Below are positions 11,745-21,520 of a DNA stretch of 64,000 nucleotides, piece by piece. Under the pieces are notes generated by a model. It did not search any database. It saw only the letters and a list, made by a program, of their open reading frames with translations, and was not told where the DNA came from. Made by a program: the position numbers and the translations under genes. The number at the start of each line of letters is the position of its first letter. The stretch's first letter is position 1. This DNA is from Myotis daubentonii (Eukaryota > Chordata > Mammalia > Chiroptera > Vespertilionidae): NCBI RefSeq assembly GCF_963259705.1, contig NC_081851.1, positions 58,922,855 through 58,986,854 on the forward strand, read 5' to 3'.

Positions 11745-11950
11745 CAGGATCTCCAGCCAGGATCTCCAGCCAAGTTCTGGTCTGGATCTCCAGAGAGGTT
11801 CTGCTTCGGATCTCCAGCCAGGTTCTGTAGCCATGTTCCCTCGCTAGGTTCTCCAGCCAGGTTCTGTCCAGGCTCTCCAGTCAGGTTCAGTGTCCAGGTT
11901 CCAGTCAGGTTCTCCTGCCAATCTCTGTAGTCAGGTTCAGTCCAGGATCC
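11745..11950. repeat. 24-bp degenerate tandem repeats in the LTR
   Basis: Degenerate units of roughly 24 bp around 'ggatctccagccaggttctg' fill the R/U5 part of the LTR. This LTR carries two more units than its partner, which accounts for the 48-bp length difference (804 versus 756 bp). Slippage during reverse transcription or later replication is the likely cause. Confidence 0.75.
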
Positions 11951-12119
11951 CTTGCCATGTTCTCCCGCTAGGCTCTGTCTCTAGGCTCCGAGGCCAGTCC
12001 CTCTCCAGGATCCTCCGGCATGCTCTCTCCAGCAAAGTTCTTCTGTCTCTAGGCTCCATGTAGGCTCGGTCTTCTGAATTCTGTCTCCTGAGTTCTGAGT
12101 CTTTCTGTCTTGTTACAAC

Positions 12120-12132
12120 TGTATTTATACCA
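12120..12132 (-). promoter_or_regulatory. TATA box of the 3' LTR
   Basis: The minus strand reads 'ggtataaatac', a good TATA-box match about 310-325 bp from the viral LTR start. This would put U3 at about 300 bp and R plus U5 at about 450 bp. The transcription start itself is inferred. Confidence 0.6.
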
Positions 12133-12443
12133 GTTGATTCAATCCTATCAATCTCTATTACAAAGGTTAGGGCGTTTCTTATCTCCATTCCAGGGAGAAA
12201 AGATTATGTAGTTTAAGCATGATTGTTCGTAGTTAAAGGGATTAATTACCCGCCTGGCACTTAGTTGAGGGGTTTTATTCCCTCCCTAACTTCAGGGGAA
12301 AATCCCTACCTGGGGATTCAACCTTTCTCGGAGAGGTGACTTTGGTTAAAACACAGCGCCAAGAAGGTGAGCAAACATATTAAGAACCGTATGCCATATA
12401 TGCCAGGTCCCTTGAAACAGCAAGGATGGACCGGCTCCCGGCA

Positions 12444-12469
12444 AATTCCCCCTTTTTTATTTTTTAAAA
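12444..12469 (-). promoter_or_regulatory. Polypurine tract of the retrovirus
   Basis: The minus strand reads an A-rich run then 'aaaaaagggggaatt' immediately before the TG of the 3' LTR. Position and composition fit the primer for plus-strand DNA synthesis, and this fixes the element's orientation. Confidence 0.85.
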
Positions 12470-12780
12470 GCAAGCATTAAAAAGAAAAACCTGAAACGCT
12501 CTCTTGTATCCATTTTAAGAGTAGGATTGGCGCTTTCTGCTATTACCTGAGTCCTGATCTATCACCCCAGGGAGAGCTTGCCAATCCTGCACTTTCCCGG
12601 GGTGGAAAGGCTGCAGTGAGGTTAAGGATAAGGCTCCTTGGGCCTACCTTCTCCCATGCCTCTACATTTACCTTTCCGGCACCTTTCCTTCCTCAGAAAA
12701 GCATGGACGTATTTCTTGTATAAAATGTTCTGTCTGACTGGGAGTAACCTTAATTCCTCTGCTAATAAGCATATATGTTA

Positions 12781-13012
12781 AAAGATCAATACGGAGTCTT
12801 TTTTCTTTAGACTCAGTATGGCACATCTTCTTAATCTAAAGATCAATACAGAGTCTTCTTTTCTTTGGACTCAGTATGGCACATCTTCTTAATCTAAAGA
12901 TCAATACAGAGTCTTCTTTCTTTGGACTCAGTATGGCACATCTTCTCAATCTAAGAATCAATACAGAGTCTTCTTTCTTTGGACTCAGTATGGCACATCT
13001 TCTCAATCTAAG
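12781..13012. repeat. Tandem repeat, four units of 57-59 bp, inside the retrovirus
   Basis: Four head-to-tail copies built on 'gatcaatacagagtcttctt', 'tttggactcagtatggcaca' and 'tcttctcaatcta'. The first unit is the most diverged; the last two differ least. The 57-bp form is a multiple of three and keeps open frames on both strands with a 19-residue period, but without a retroviral domain, so I do not read it as a gene. Confidence 0.9.
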
Positions 13013-13017
13013 TTCTG

Positions 13018-13256
13018 TACTATCCACCTTCTTACCCTACTTATCCTCTATAGGGGGGTCTGTAGCACCCTGGTGGAGTCCTATCCGTCCCGAGTGTGGG
13101 GTTCTCAATGGGGGGGGCTTACCTAAGGGAATCCTGTTCCAGGGGTTCCCAAAGGTGTGGACGGAGTCGGCGAAGACTATCCACCCTCTTCCTACGGTGG
13201 AGTCCGATCCATCCCGAGTTCAGGGCGCTTACCTAGGGGTCCCTGTTCGGGCGCCA
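13018..13256 (-). repeat. Partly duplicated leader with a trapped LTR-end fragment
   Basis: Two related leader blocks, 13018-13140 and 13177-13256, both start 'ctatccacc' and share 'ggtggagtcc', 'tcccgagt' and 'gcttaccta'. Between them 13141-13176 matches the U5 end of the LTR ('aaaggtgtggacggagtcgg'). The outer block has lost the primer-binding-site core; the inner block keeps it. This suggests an ancestor with a second partial LTR-leader junction, later reduced by deletion. Confidence 0.75.
13239..13256 (-). promoter_or_regulatory. Primer-binding site, tRNA-Lys3 type
   Basis: The minus strand reads TGGCGCCCGAACAGGGAC, an 18-base match to the known primer-binding site complementary to the 3' end of tRNA-Lys3. 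It sits two bases from the end of the 5' LTR, as expected. Lysine primers are used by lentiviruses and by some betaretroviruses. Confidence 0.95.
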
Positions 13257-13258
13257 TA

Positions 13259-14014
13259 TGCCGGGGTCTAGCCCCAGCGGGTCCAGGGGTCCCCAAAGGT
13301 GTGGACGGAGTCGGCGAAGAAGGAATGACACAGAGACAGCGTTCAGTTGATCAGCAGCCTAGCCAGGATCTCTAGCCCGGATCTCCAGCGAGGTTCTGTA
13401 GCCATGTTCCCTCGCTAGGTTCTCCAGCCAGGTTCTGTCCAGGCTCTCCAGTCAGGTTCAGTGTCCAGGTTCCAGTCAGGTTCTCCTGCCAATCTCTGTA
13501 GTCAGGTTCAGTCCAGGATCCCTTGCCATGTTCTCCCGCTAGGCTCTGTCTCTAGGCTCCGAGGCCAGTCCCTCTCCAGGATCCTCCGGCATGCTCTCTC
13601 CAGCAAAGTTCTTCTGTCTCTAGGCTCCATGTAGGCTCGGTCTTCTGAATTCTGTCTCCTGAGTTCTGAGTCTTTCTGTCTTGTTACAACTGTATTTATA
13701 CCAGTTGATTCAATCCTATCAATCTCTATTACAAAGGTTAGGGCGTTTCTTATCTCCATTCCAGGGAGAAAAGATTATGTAGTTTAAGCATGATTGTTCG
13801 TAGTTAAAGGGATTAATTACCCGCCTGGCACTTAGTTGAGGGGTTTTATTCCCTCCCTAACTTCAGGGGAAAATCCCTACCTGGGGATTCAACCTTTCTC
13901 GGAGAGGTGACTTTGGTTAAAACACAGCGCCAAGAAGGTGAGCAAACATATTAAGAACCGTATGCCATATATGCCAGGTCCCTTGAAACAGCAAGGATGG
14001 ACCGGCTCCCGGCA
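13259..14014 (-). repeat. 5' LTR of the retrovirus
   Basis: 756 bp; viral start at 14014, end at 13259. Bases 13392-14014 show no difference by eye from 11821-12443, and both regions are exactly 623 bp long. Near the viral 3' end there are about five substitutions against the other LTR within 75 bp, two of them at CpG sites. A TATA box lies at 13691-13703 on the minus strand. Confidence 0.93.
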
Positions 14015-14079
14015 AATGACATCTAGCTGTGTGCCCAGAAGGAAAAGGGACGTGCTTGATGAACAACTAGCCAACATTT

Positions 14080-14172
14080 GCCCCCCAGATTGTGTGTCCT
14101 GAGTGAGTCATTTAACATCTCAGAGGCTCAGTTTTCACCTCTGTACAATGGGAATAATCACCTGGCACATGT
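14080..14172 (+). repeat. MIR SINE fragment
   Basis: Shows the MIR core 'gagtcatttaacatctcaga' followed by 'cagttttcacctctgtacaa' and 'tgggaataat'. It is truncated at both ends. Confidence 0.7.
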
Positions 14173-15284
14173 AGATGAATACATAATCACTGTATTGAAT
14201 ATTTATACATATGCATAGTGTGTAATCTTTGGTTGTGACCCTTTGAGAATAATCGTGGTGGTTTTTCCTGTCTTTCTCTGCCCGCTCCAGGGCTACACAG
14301 ACAGAGGAAAACAGTCTGTTTATGACTGACCTGGATCATTCTAGCCCCAAAGTAGATTTATTTTCTTGAAATAAATCATTTGGTTTGGCTGACTCCACGG
14401 ATCAAATTCATGAGCTTATTTCCAAATCTTACTATGCCTGGTCCACGTAGACCCAGCGGGAACCTCTGCCAGACAGCTCCAGTCCCAGCATATGCAGGCT
14501 GCAGAATGATTCTTGCTCATTCTTTCATGTTATTCCCACACTTCAGAAGTCTGGAGGGAAGCTGAATGTTTGCTGTTCTGGGATCATTTGAAGCCGGGCA
14601 TGCAAAGAGTTCCGAGTCACTTTCAAGTCTGCCTGTAGGAAATCTTTCTTGGCAACCAGACAACTAGAATTAGTTATTAAAGGCATGTCAAATGAATAAA
14701 GACACCTCTGTGAGGAAAACCGCAAGAGCAGTTACTTTTTCTAATATGAATAGGAGGCTAATATCAAATCACCTTTAATTTTCCACTCTTTCTATGCTTT
14801 TTGGATGGTAGGTCAAATCTAATAACACAGATACAATGGAAAGCCATTTCTGTTTTCATCTATCTCAATACATATGCCACTGCAGATGTGTGTCTTAAAA
14901 GCCAGGGTCTGGAATTTAAACGAGTACCTGCATACTGACGAGGCAGTTTCCTCCAGGAACGTTCTCCCAGATGCCAAGCCTGTGTTGCCCTCGCGGGCTG
15001 GAAGAAGCCAACCTGTGAAACAGAATAAAGCATGCTCCTGTCTATAAACCATCCATCCCACAGAGCCCAGGCCACAGCATTTGCCAAAAGTCAAGGATGT
15101 CTATGAAGACCCAGCCAGAAGGACCAGGGGAAAGTGGTGTAGAGGCGTTTTGAAAACAGGGGCCTGCTTTTCAGATGTGAGTCACTGAGGCTCAGTGAAT
15201 TCTTTTTTTATGTGGCTTAGATTCAGGGTCACTGTGGATAGATTTGCAGATGGGGAGCTGGTGACCAACAGGAAGTATCATGGT
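14173..15284. other. Unique non-coding stretch
   Basis: No gene or young repeat is recognised. Overlapping 75- and 91-codon frames on the minus strand near 14820-15094 have no recognisable domain. Confidence 0.4.
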
Positions 15285-15850
15285 TAGGAGGTTCCAGAAT
15301 CTGGTGTACTGCCTGAGTTCAAACCTTGGTGCTGCTATAGTTTGCTGTTATAATGGGAAAGTTGCCTAATTTCTCTGGGCCTCAGTTTTCTCATCTATAG
15401 AATGGGAACACTAATACCTATCTCACATGGTTGTTGTGAGTATTAAGTGTGAACACATTCTTACAAAATATTTAGAACAAATGTTTGGCAAGGAGTGAAC
15501 TCTCAATAAGTGTTGACTATTATTGCTACTACTAGAGGCCCAGTGCATGAAATTTGTGCACTTGGGGGAGGGGGTGTCCCTCAGCCTGACCTATGCCCTC
15601 TCACAGTCCAGGAGCCCTCAGGGGATGTTCAACTGACGGCTTAGGCCCGTTCCCCCCGGGGAGTGGGCCTAAGCTGGCAGTCAGACATCCTTAGCACTGC
15701 CTTGGCTTCTGGCTGTGCAGGGCTCCTGCGTTGAGTGTCTGCCCCCTGGTGATCAGTGTGCCTCATAGCGACTGGTCATTCTGCTATTCAGTCGATTTGC
15801 ATATTAGCCTTTTATTATATAGGATTATCAGCAATATTATTATCTAGTGG
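15285..15850 (+). repeat. MIR SINE split by a HeliBat
   Basis: 15295-15531 carries most of a MIR: 'gagttcaaaccttggtgctg', 'cctcagttttctcatctata', 'tggttgttgtgagtattaag' and 'actctcaataagtgttgact'. The tail resumes after the Helitron at 15825. The MIR is therefore older than the Helitron. Confidence 0.85.
15532..15824 (-). mobile_element. HeliBatN: Non-autonomous HeliBat Helitron
   Basis: A 293-bp element. On the minus strand it starts 'tcctatataataaaaggcta', continues 'atatgcaaatcgac', and ends with 'gtgcacaaatttcatgcact' then 'gggcctctag'. Flanks on the element's strand are A before TC and T after CTAG, the canonical Helitron A|T insertion site. There is no Rep/helicase coding. Confidence 0.92.
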
Positions 15851-15868
15851 GAAAAGGGATCCATGGGT

Positions 15869-15870
<2 letters not shown>

Positions 15871-15916
<46 letters not shown>
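15871..15916. repeat. TG microsatellite
   Basis: An almost perfect (TG)n run of about 22 units beside the MIR/HeliBat nest. Confidence 0.95.
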
Positions 15917-16029
15917 GAGTCATGTAAGCCTGAGCAATATGGACTTCATATGGAAGGGAATTTGGTTGGATGAGAGAAACCAATTTGGCTCTTTAAGGTG
16001 CAGCCACCTTGGAAGCTCTTCTGTTGGGT

Positions 16030-17599
16030 AGACATGATTTGAACCTTCATGGTCAAATGATGAAACTGACCCCACACAGATGTCTTCCTGGGTAGACAAG
16101 TCCATCCTCTGCATGCAGAGGTTTTCATCCAGGATCAGAAATACAGAAACCATGCAACTGACTAAGCTTCCTCCAGCCTCCTAGACATTACTCCCGTCAG
16201 GTGGGTCCTGTGGGACAAGGTCGCTTTGAAAGCTTTTTTATGTCATGCATTTTGTGTATCTAAAAGATTTGGGTGGCTTTAAAAAAACTAACTTGTATGG
16301 ACCGAGGGGTCATTCTGCAGCATTTTTCTCCCCTAGATCTAGGTGCAGGTCACTATTGTGACCCTCCTGTCCCCTGTTTTTACCTTCAGGTTAACCCCCC
16401 TGGTCCCTGGTCCCTGGTAGTCTCACGCCAGGGCTTGGCTCTTCTGCTTCCTTCCCATTGAGACTAAAGGTGGATCTTCAGCCACGTAGCTGCTCTGGAA
16501 TGACAAAGGTTCTCTCCTTGACCAAACTCAGGCTCCTCTGAACTCTCTTCTGAAATAGGTGCTGACTTCTGGGCTTCCATGTTATCTCCACATTGTCCAA
16601 GTTTAGCAAGAATTCTGCAAAGTCATTTTAGTTAGAATCCCTCACTCTTGATATCCGATCACCCTTGCTATTTGGTTGGGTTCCTCTCCACTATCCCTCA
16701 GGCATTGTCTGGTCGCAGGCCTGCCTTTGGCAAGAATCCTGTTAGGTCACTTTAGCTAGAATCCCCCCTTAGCCCTGATGCTTCCTCTTGGAAATTTTTT
16801 ATTCAATGACTACCACTCCCCCTCCTCTGCTCCTTGGCTATAAACTCCCGCTCTTCCTTGATGTGCTCCGAGTTGAACTCTATCTCTCCTCCCCACTACA
16901 AAACCCCATGGTAGCAACCCTCTCCTGAATAGCATTTGCCCTACCCACTTTAGTGCCATGAGTAATTTTTCTTCAATGGGGGTTTCTGGGTTTGTCCTGG
17001 GAGAATTGAGATTGGCTGTATGTCATGTGCTCCAATTTATAGGTACAGTTCATGGGATGGGCACGAGATCTCGAATGCTCTCTGGGGCAGTGAGTAAAGT
17101 GGGGCTGGGGGAAACAGCTATGGAATTCAAGAGAATTCTTACCTCCTTTCGCCCTTGTTATCACCATATTTGATATTTTTAGGTACAATCACTGTTTGAT
17201 AGCTGACCACTCAACAACACTGTGGCCTATATTATGTGCATGATTGGGACTTCAGGATACAAATTAAATGAGAAAAAAGTGACTTTTTTATTGTTGTTTT
17301 TGTTTGCTTATTTTCTCCCTTTGTTTCAAAAAAGGGATTAAGGTGGCTAATTTGTCTTTGTAGACCCCAGAATGAAGATTTGAAATGGTAAACTTCACTC
17401 AGATACTGGGATATGCCATCTGTTTGAATGTTTGCTTCTGTGAATCGACTTTTTAAACTAATTGTAGTGCTCTAGAAACCCAGCCTAAGGCTTTCAGTGG
17501 GTGTGTGTGCATGTATGCATGTGTGTGCACATGTGTGTATTTGAGTGTAGAGCGTACATGTGAGCATGTGCTGATGAAGCAGGGAATGAAATCACAGAA
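16030..17599. other. Unique non-coding stretch
   Basis: No gene is recognised. Two similar phrases around 'agcaagaattctgcaaagtc' with 'attttagttagaatccctca' (16605-16645) and 'ggcaagaatcctgttaggtc' with 'actttagctagaatcccccc' (16730-16770) suggest a diverged local duplication. A mixed GT/CATG low-complexity run lies at 17502-17575. Confidence 0.4.
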
Positions 17600-18020
17600 G
17601 TGCCTGAGTGTGTCTGCTCTGTGCCAGGTGCTTTATTTAATTTATTCCTCATAACAAACCGAGGAGGAGGATATTATTATTATTACATCTGGAATCTGAG
17701 GTTAAGAAAGGCAAAATAGTTTGCCCAAGCTCTAGTACAGTGGTTCTCAACCTTCTGTCCCTTTAAATACAGCTCCTCATGTTGTGACCCAACCATAAAA
17801 TTGTTTTTGTTGCTACTTCATAACTGTAATGTTGCTACCGTTATGAATCATAATGTAAATATCTGATATGCAGGATGGTCTTGGGCAACCCCTGTGAAAG
17901 GGTCATTCGATTGCCAAAGGGGTCGTGACCCACAGGTTGAGAACCGCTGCTCTAGTACAAAGTAAGAGGAAGAACTGTGACCCGAACAAGCCTGTCTGAC
18001 TCTGTAGGCTGTGCTCCTTT
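17600..18020 (-). repeat. MIR SINE split by a SPIN element
   Basis: The minus-strand MIR order is visible: 'tgccaggtgctttatttaat', 'ttcctcataacaaaccgagg', 'gaggttaagaaaggcaaaat' and 'gtttgcccaagctctagtac' on the left, then 'ctgtctgactctgtaggctg' on the right of the SPIN insertion. Confidence 0.8.
17738..17949 (+). mobile_element. SPIN_NA: SPIN-type non-autonomous hAT element, copy 1
   Basis: A 212-bp element with about 16-bp terminal inverted repeats ('cagtggttctcaacct' and, inverted, 'cagcggttctcaacct'). It has the SPIN body ('cctcatgttgtgacc', 'gctacttcataactgtaatg', 'aatatctgatatgcaggatg') and a perfect 8-bp target duplication, ctctagta (17730-17737 and 17950-17957). SPIN elements are known for horizontal transfer among tetrapods and for activity in vespertilionid bats. 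There is no transposase. Confidence 0.95.
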
Positions 18021-18530
18021 CACTTCAAGAAGGGAGGAGGAGGCAAGAGAAGAAGAGAACAGGTGGGAGTACGGAGAGGAGAAGCTGGAAGACACCAGGG
18101 ACAGGGGCTAAAAGTCCCGGCAAACTGCAGAATGAAGTCTGAGTGATGGTACTATCTCTATCCCCGGTCCCCCTAACTCTCAGATGCCATAACGTCTGTA
18201 AGTCTGCCCTCTGCTGTTGCCACCCCACTTCTCTCCCTTCCTCCTGACCGACAGAGGCCTGACCTGCCGAGATGACTGTCCTGCTGCCGGAATGTGGGTC
18301 TCCTGCATCTGGAACTGGGCTCCCATAGTGTTGGTAGAGAGGTCAGGCCTCTGCTTAGGGCCATTGCAGGGTAGGGGGCAAGTTCCCCAGTCCTTGTCCT
18401 GAGCTGGGTCACCTGTGGGTGGGGGCCTGGGGCACAGGGTAGAGCAGGGCTGGAGGGGCTGTTCTGCTTGGGCTGAATGGGTCTCAGCAGCAGGGCCACA
18501 GCCACCCTGCACCCCTCTGCCTCATTTTCT

Positions 18531-18784
18531 TTCTTTTAAAAAAATTCTATGCACACTTCTTTTTAATGTTTTTATTGATTTCTAGGGAGAGAGGAAGGGA
18601 GAAGACTAGAGAGATGGAAACATCAAAGAGAGAGAAACATCACCTATTGGCTTCAGCTGCCTCCTGCACGCACCCACACTGGGGATCGAGCCTGCAACCC
18701 AGGCTTGTGCCCTGATTGGGAATCGAACTGGTGACCTCTTGGTTCATGGGTCGATGCTCAACCAGTGAGCCACACCGGCCAGGC
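18531..18784 (-). mobile_element. VES: VES SINE
   Basis: Minus-strand VES with B-box ('gaatcgaactggtgacctc' on the plus strand), a 'gctcaaccagtgagccacac' head, a GA-rich body and a T-rich (A-tail) end. The target duplication tgcctcattttct is perfect at 18518-18530 and 18785-18797. Confidence 0.92.
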
Positions 18785-19129
18785 TGCCTCATTTTCTGTG
18801 CATCCTCGAGCAAGCCGCAGCGTAGACTCTTGGCTGTGGGCTCAGGCAGTGGGTTCTCCTTCAGCAGTCACCAGGGCTCAGCAGGAGTCCTCCAGTGTAG
18901 CTGTGACAATGGGGTTGTCTTCTTCCTCTGAGGGGACCCCATGGGAGGGAAGCCCCCTTTCTCCGTCCCCAGACCGCACCCCTCTTCCCAGGATGGCACA
19001 CTGTCACCCAGGAGGGGAGGCCTCTGAGCTTCCCCCACGTGCCGCTTCCCTGGCCTGGGAACCCCTGCACACCTCCTCACCCAGCACGACTGAGCAGAGA
19101 GCAAGCCAGGGTAAGCCTCTGCATATAGG

Positions 19130-19550
19130 GCCTCCATTTCAGATCAGATTCACAAATTCAATTTCCTTTTCCTTAATTTAATTCTGCATTTTAGTTTTGT
19201 TTTTATTATTTACATGGGTTCCCTTTAATGATTCCAAATTGCTGCTGCCCTCTAGCAGTATTTTGTCTTAGGTTAACTTCTTGAAAACCGATCAGCGTTG
19301 GAGTTTATTCCGCACTGGGTTTAGTTATTTTCTGAAACGAAGCACAATTCAATTAGAATAATGAACATGCTCTTTAGAGGATTAATTCATAATAAGCAGG
19401 CCATGTGCTACAGCTCACAGAAGAAAGGGCACGAGGACCGAAAGCTGTTTTTCCTGCCTAAATACGAAAAGTACATTCTGCTGAGCAGAACAAATCAGCT
19501 AATGACATCCAGAGTGCTGGCCAGCCCCAGAGCGGCACGGAGCTGGCATC
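19130..19550. other. Candidate conserved non-coding element
   Basis: A long non-repetitive AT-rich block with TAAT/ATTA cores, for example 'tccttaatttaattctgcat', 'acaattcaattagaataatg' and 'gaggattaattcataataag'. It is bracketed by GC-richer DNA. A 79-codon frame has no domain. The texture is typical of developmental enhancers; conservation is not tested. Confidence 0.4.
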
Positions 19551-20403
19551 TCGAGTTAGCACAGTCTCTGCCGAGGGTGCTACCTACCTCCCCTGCCTGA
19601 GAAGGCTGGCAGCTGGGACTCCCCTGGCTCTTTCCTTCTCAGCACAGCTATGGAGGCCTCCGTAGAGCTTCTAAATTCTATCCCAGGAAGCCCCAAACCC
19701 AACAGCTGTGGCTTCACAAGCTTCACCCTCAGAGCTTCCCAGAACCCATTCATTCATTCATTTTTTTATCCAAGGAACGTCTTACCAAGTGAGTGGGGAG
19801 CCATAGCAGGGACTTGAGCAGAAGTGAGGACATGATCTGACTTACATAGAAAGGTCTCTGGCTGCTGGCTGAGAATACACTTTCTGGGGTGAAGTGGGTG
19901 GGGTGGGTGGAAGCTGGGAGATGTGTCAGGAGGCTAACAGCTTAGGCATCTAAAACTCTAGCCCCAAATTCCCCCATACCATAGTCTCTGGACACCCCCT
20001 CCCCTACTCCTCGCAAAGTGCTGAGCTCAGGCCTCACAGCCAGGCCTGGAGGCTTGGAGCCTCCTATAGCCTCTGCCTCCCTGAAGGCCCAGAAAAGCAG
20101 TTTTCAAGCAGCTGTGAGGCATGGTATTCCTTGCTTGGCCCCAGAGACCCCCTCCACCCCTCCCATTGACCCAAGGGCCAGGAGGCGGAGCCTGCCATGC
20201 AAAGAGGCTTCCAGGCTGGGGCCAGCTCTACACTGTTGCTTTGGTTTCTCAGGCTCCTCTGCGAGTGACACCCCCTCAGCCAGGTAACCGACAAAGTGAT
20301 GTCAGAGGGCCTCTGCTGTGCAGCTGCCACAGAAACGGGAAAGATCAAAGCCGGAGAGGACCAACATCTGTGGCAGCCAAAGCAAGGAAGAGGTACAAAC
20401 AAA
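19551..20403. other. Unique stretch with old-repeat debris
   Basis: The phrase 'gacatgatctgacttacata' with 'tctggctgctggctgagaat' (19829-19876) matches a common old mammalian repeat whose name I cannot fix. The rest is unique GC-rich DNA with chance open frames. Confidence 0.35.
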
Positions 20404-20492
20404 CTGGATGAATAAATAAGCAGATGAATGATTGATGGGTGGGGGGATGAATGATTAATGAATAAATGAATGATTGATGAATAAACAAGTGC
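20404..20492. repeat. Imperfect ATGA/ATAA tetranucleotide repeat
   Basis: Interspersed 'gatgaatgattgatg', 'aataaatgaatgattgatga' and related phrases form a diverged (TGAA)n-like tract. Confidence 0.8.
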
Positions 20493-20795
20493 GTGGCCTG
20501 GAGCCAGCTCCTCCTCTCTGATCTTGGCATGTATTCTCTCCTGGGAACCCAGGAATAAAAATCCTCCCTCTACAATTCCCTGCTGGAGTTGGGATGGGCT
20601 TCTGACCTCAGAGGTGGAGGAAGCTTTGACTTAAGAGCAGCGGCCGGGGTGGGCTGGAGAAAGGAGGCCTGAGCAATTGGGCCTGGGCTGGAAGATGCCT
20701 GGGGCAGCCTGTAGGTTCTGAGGGGGGAAAGCTTTGAGGATCTCCAGAGGAGGGGAAGGTGTGGGGAGAAGAGTGTTTCCAAATATAGGTTTTAG

Positions 20796-21006
20796 TCCTG
20801 GCTGGTGTGGCTCAGTTGGTTGGCCATTGTCCTGTGTACCAAGGGGTTGCTGGTTCGATTCCCGATCAGGGCGCGTGCCCGTCTATTCCTGGTAGGGGGT
20901 GTGTGGTAGGGGAGGGGTGTATGCTAGAGGGTGTGCAGAGGGCAGCTGACCGATGTGTCTCTCCCTCTCCCTGCCTCTCTCTCTCAAAATCAATTAAAAA
21001 TCTTTA
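20796..21006 (+). mobile_element. VES: VES SINE
   Basis: Starts 'tcctggctggtgtggctcag', with a 'ggttcgattcccgatcaggg' B-box and a TC-rich body, and ends in an A-rich tail. The target duplication aaatataggttt flanks it at 20782-20793 and 21007-21018. Confidence 0.92.
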
Positions 21007-21019
21007 AAATATAGGTTTC

Positions 21020-21520
21020 ATTATTATTCGGGTATGGTGAGACCAACAGTTCAGGAGATGATTGTCATTAAAATGATAGTTTGTTGTACTTATAGATCCC
21101 AAAGAAGCGGGTAGGGCACACATGGAGGCCACATAGGGAAGCACCAGGGTTGGTCAGGAGGCAGAGGGAGTGAGGGGAAGAGCCTTCAGTATGGTTTCCA
21201 CAGGAACCAGTGAGGCAGGTTCAGCAGTTAGGATTGGCTAGTGTGAGTGGTTTCAGCTGGCTCTGGGCTAGGGGCTGTCCCTAGTTGTCTGGTCCGTGGC
21301 CTGGGTGGGGATTTGGGCAGGGGAATAGTGATCCAGGTGGAAGCACTCTCATAAAGGAGGTGGTTGAGGATGTGGACTCTGGATTGGTTGGTTTGCATTT
21401 GAAAGGCATGTGGGCAGGTGAGTCCTTTACTTTCTTCAGGAATTGGCTAACCCTGGGAGAGGCAGTCCCTCCAGTGTCAGCAAGGCCCCAAGTGTCAAAG
21501 CATCAAAAATAAAGAAAATA
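21020..21520. other. Unique or old-repeat stretch
   Basis: G-rich sequence with no recognised gene. Parts resemble diverged old interspersed repeats, family unresolved. Confidence 0.3.

Larger units (their letters stand above)
11640..12443 (-). repeat. 3' LTR of the retrovirus
   Basis: 804 bp. On the viral (minus) strand it starts 'tgccgggagccggtccatcc' and ends '...ccccggca'. Bases 11821-12443 match the other LTR with no difference seen by eye. The remaining U5-side part differs by two extra 24-bp units and several substitutions. The viral U3 lies at the high-coordinate end. An 83-codon frame (11937-12188) is an LTR frame, not a gene. Confidence 0.93.
11634..14020 (-). mobile_element. Short, gene-less endogenous retrovirus (complete, class II-like)
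   Basis: A complete two-LTR provirus on the minus strand: target duplication aatgac (11634-11639 and 14015-14020), 3' LTR 11640-12443, internal region 12444-13258 (815 bp), 5' LTR 13259-14014. Both LTRs begin TG and end CA on the viral strand. A primer-binding site matching tRNA-Lys3 lies beside the 5' LTR and a polypurine tract beside the 3' LTR. The internal region has no gag, pro, pol or env frame; it holds a partly duplicated leader and a four-unit tandem repeat. A 6-bp duplication and a lysine-tRNA primer fit betaretrovirus-like (ERVK, class II) elements, but with no coding sequence this is inference. LTR identity implies recent insertion, so it was probably mobilised by another retrovirus's proteins. 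Confidence 0.93.

Noticed and set aside
12781..13012. CRISPR-like array
   Set aside because: The repeats are directly tandem without unique spacers, and the DNA is mammalian.
12876..13271. 131-codon frame with a 19-residue repeat in the retrovirus
   Set aside because: It lies on the strand opposite to the virus and comes from the 57-bp tandem repeat. It is not a retroviral protein.
11937..13759. Two identical 83-codon frames on the viral strand
   Set aside because: They are the same part of the two LTRs. Their identity reflects LTR duplication, not a conserved gene. An LTR-encoded accessory protein is possible in principle, but nothing supports it.
11640..14014. Lentiviral insertion, because of the tRNA-Lys3 primer site
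   Set aside because: The same primer is used by some betaretroviruses, and the 6-bp target duplication fits class II elements better than the 5 bp usual for lentiviruses. No viral gene is present to decide.
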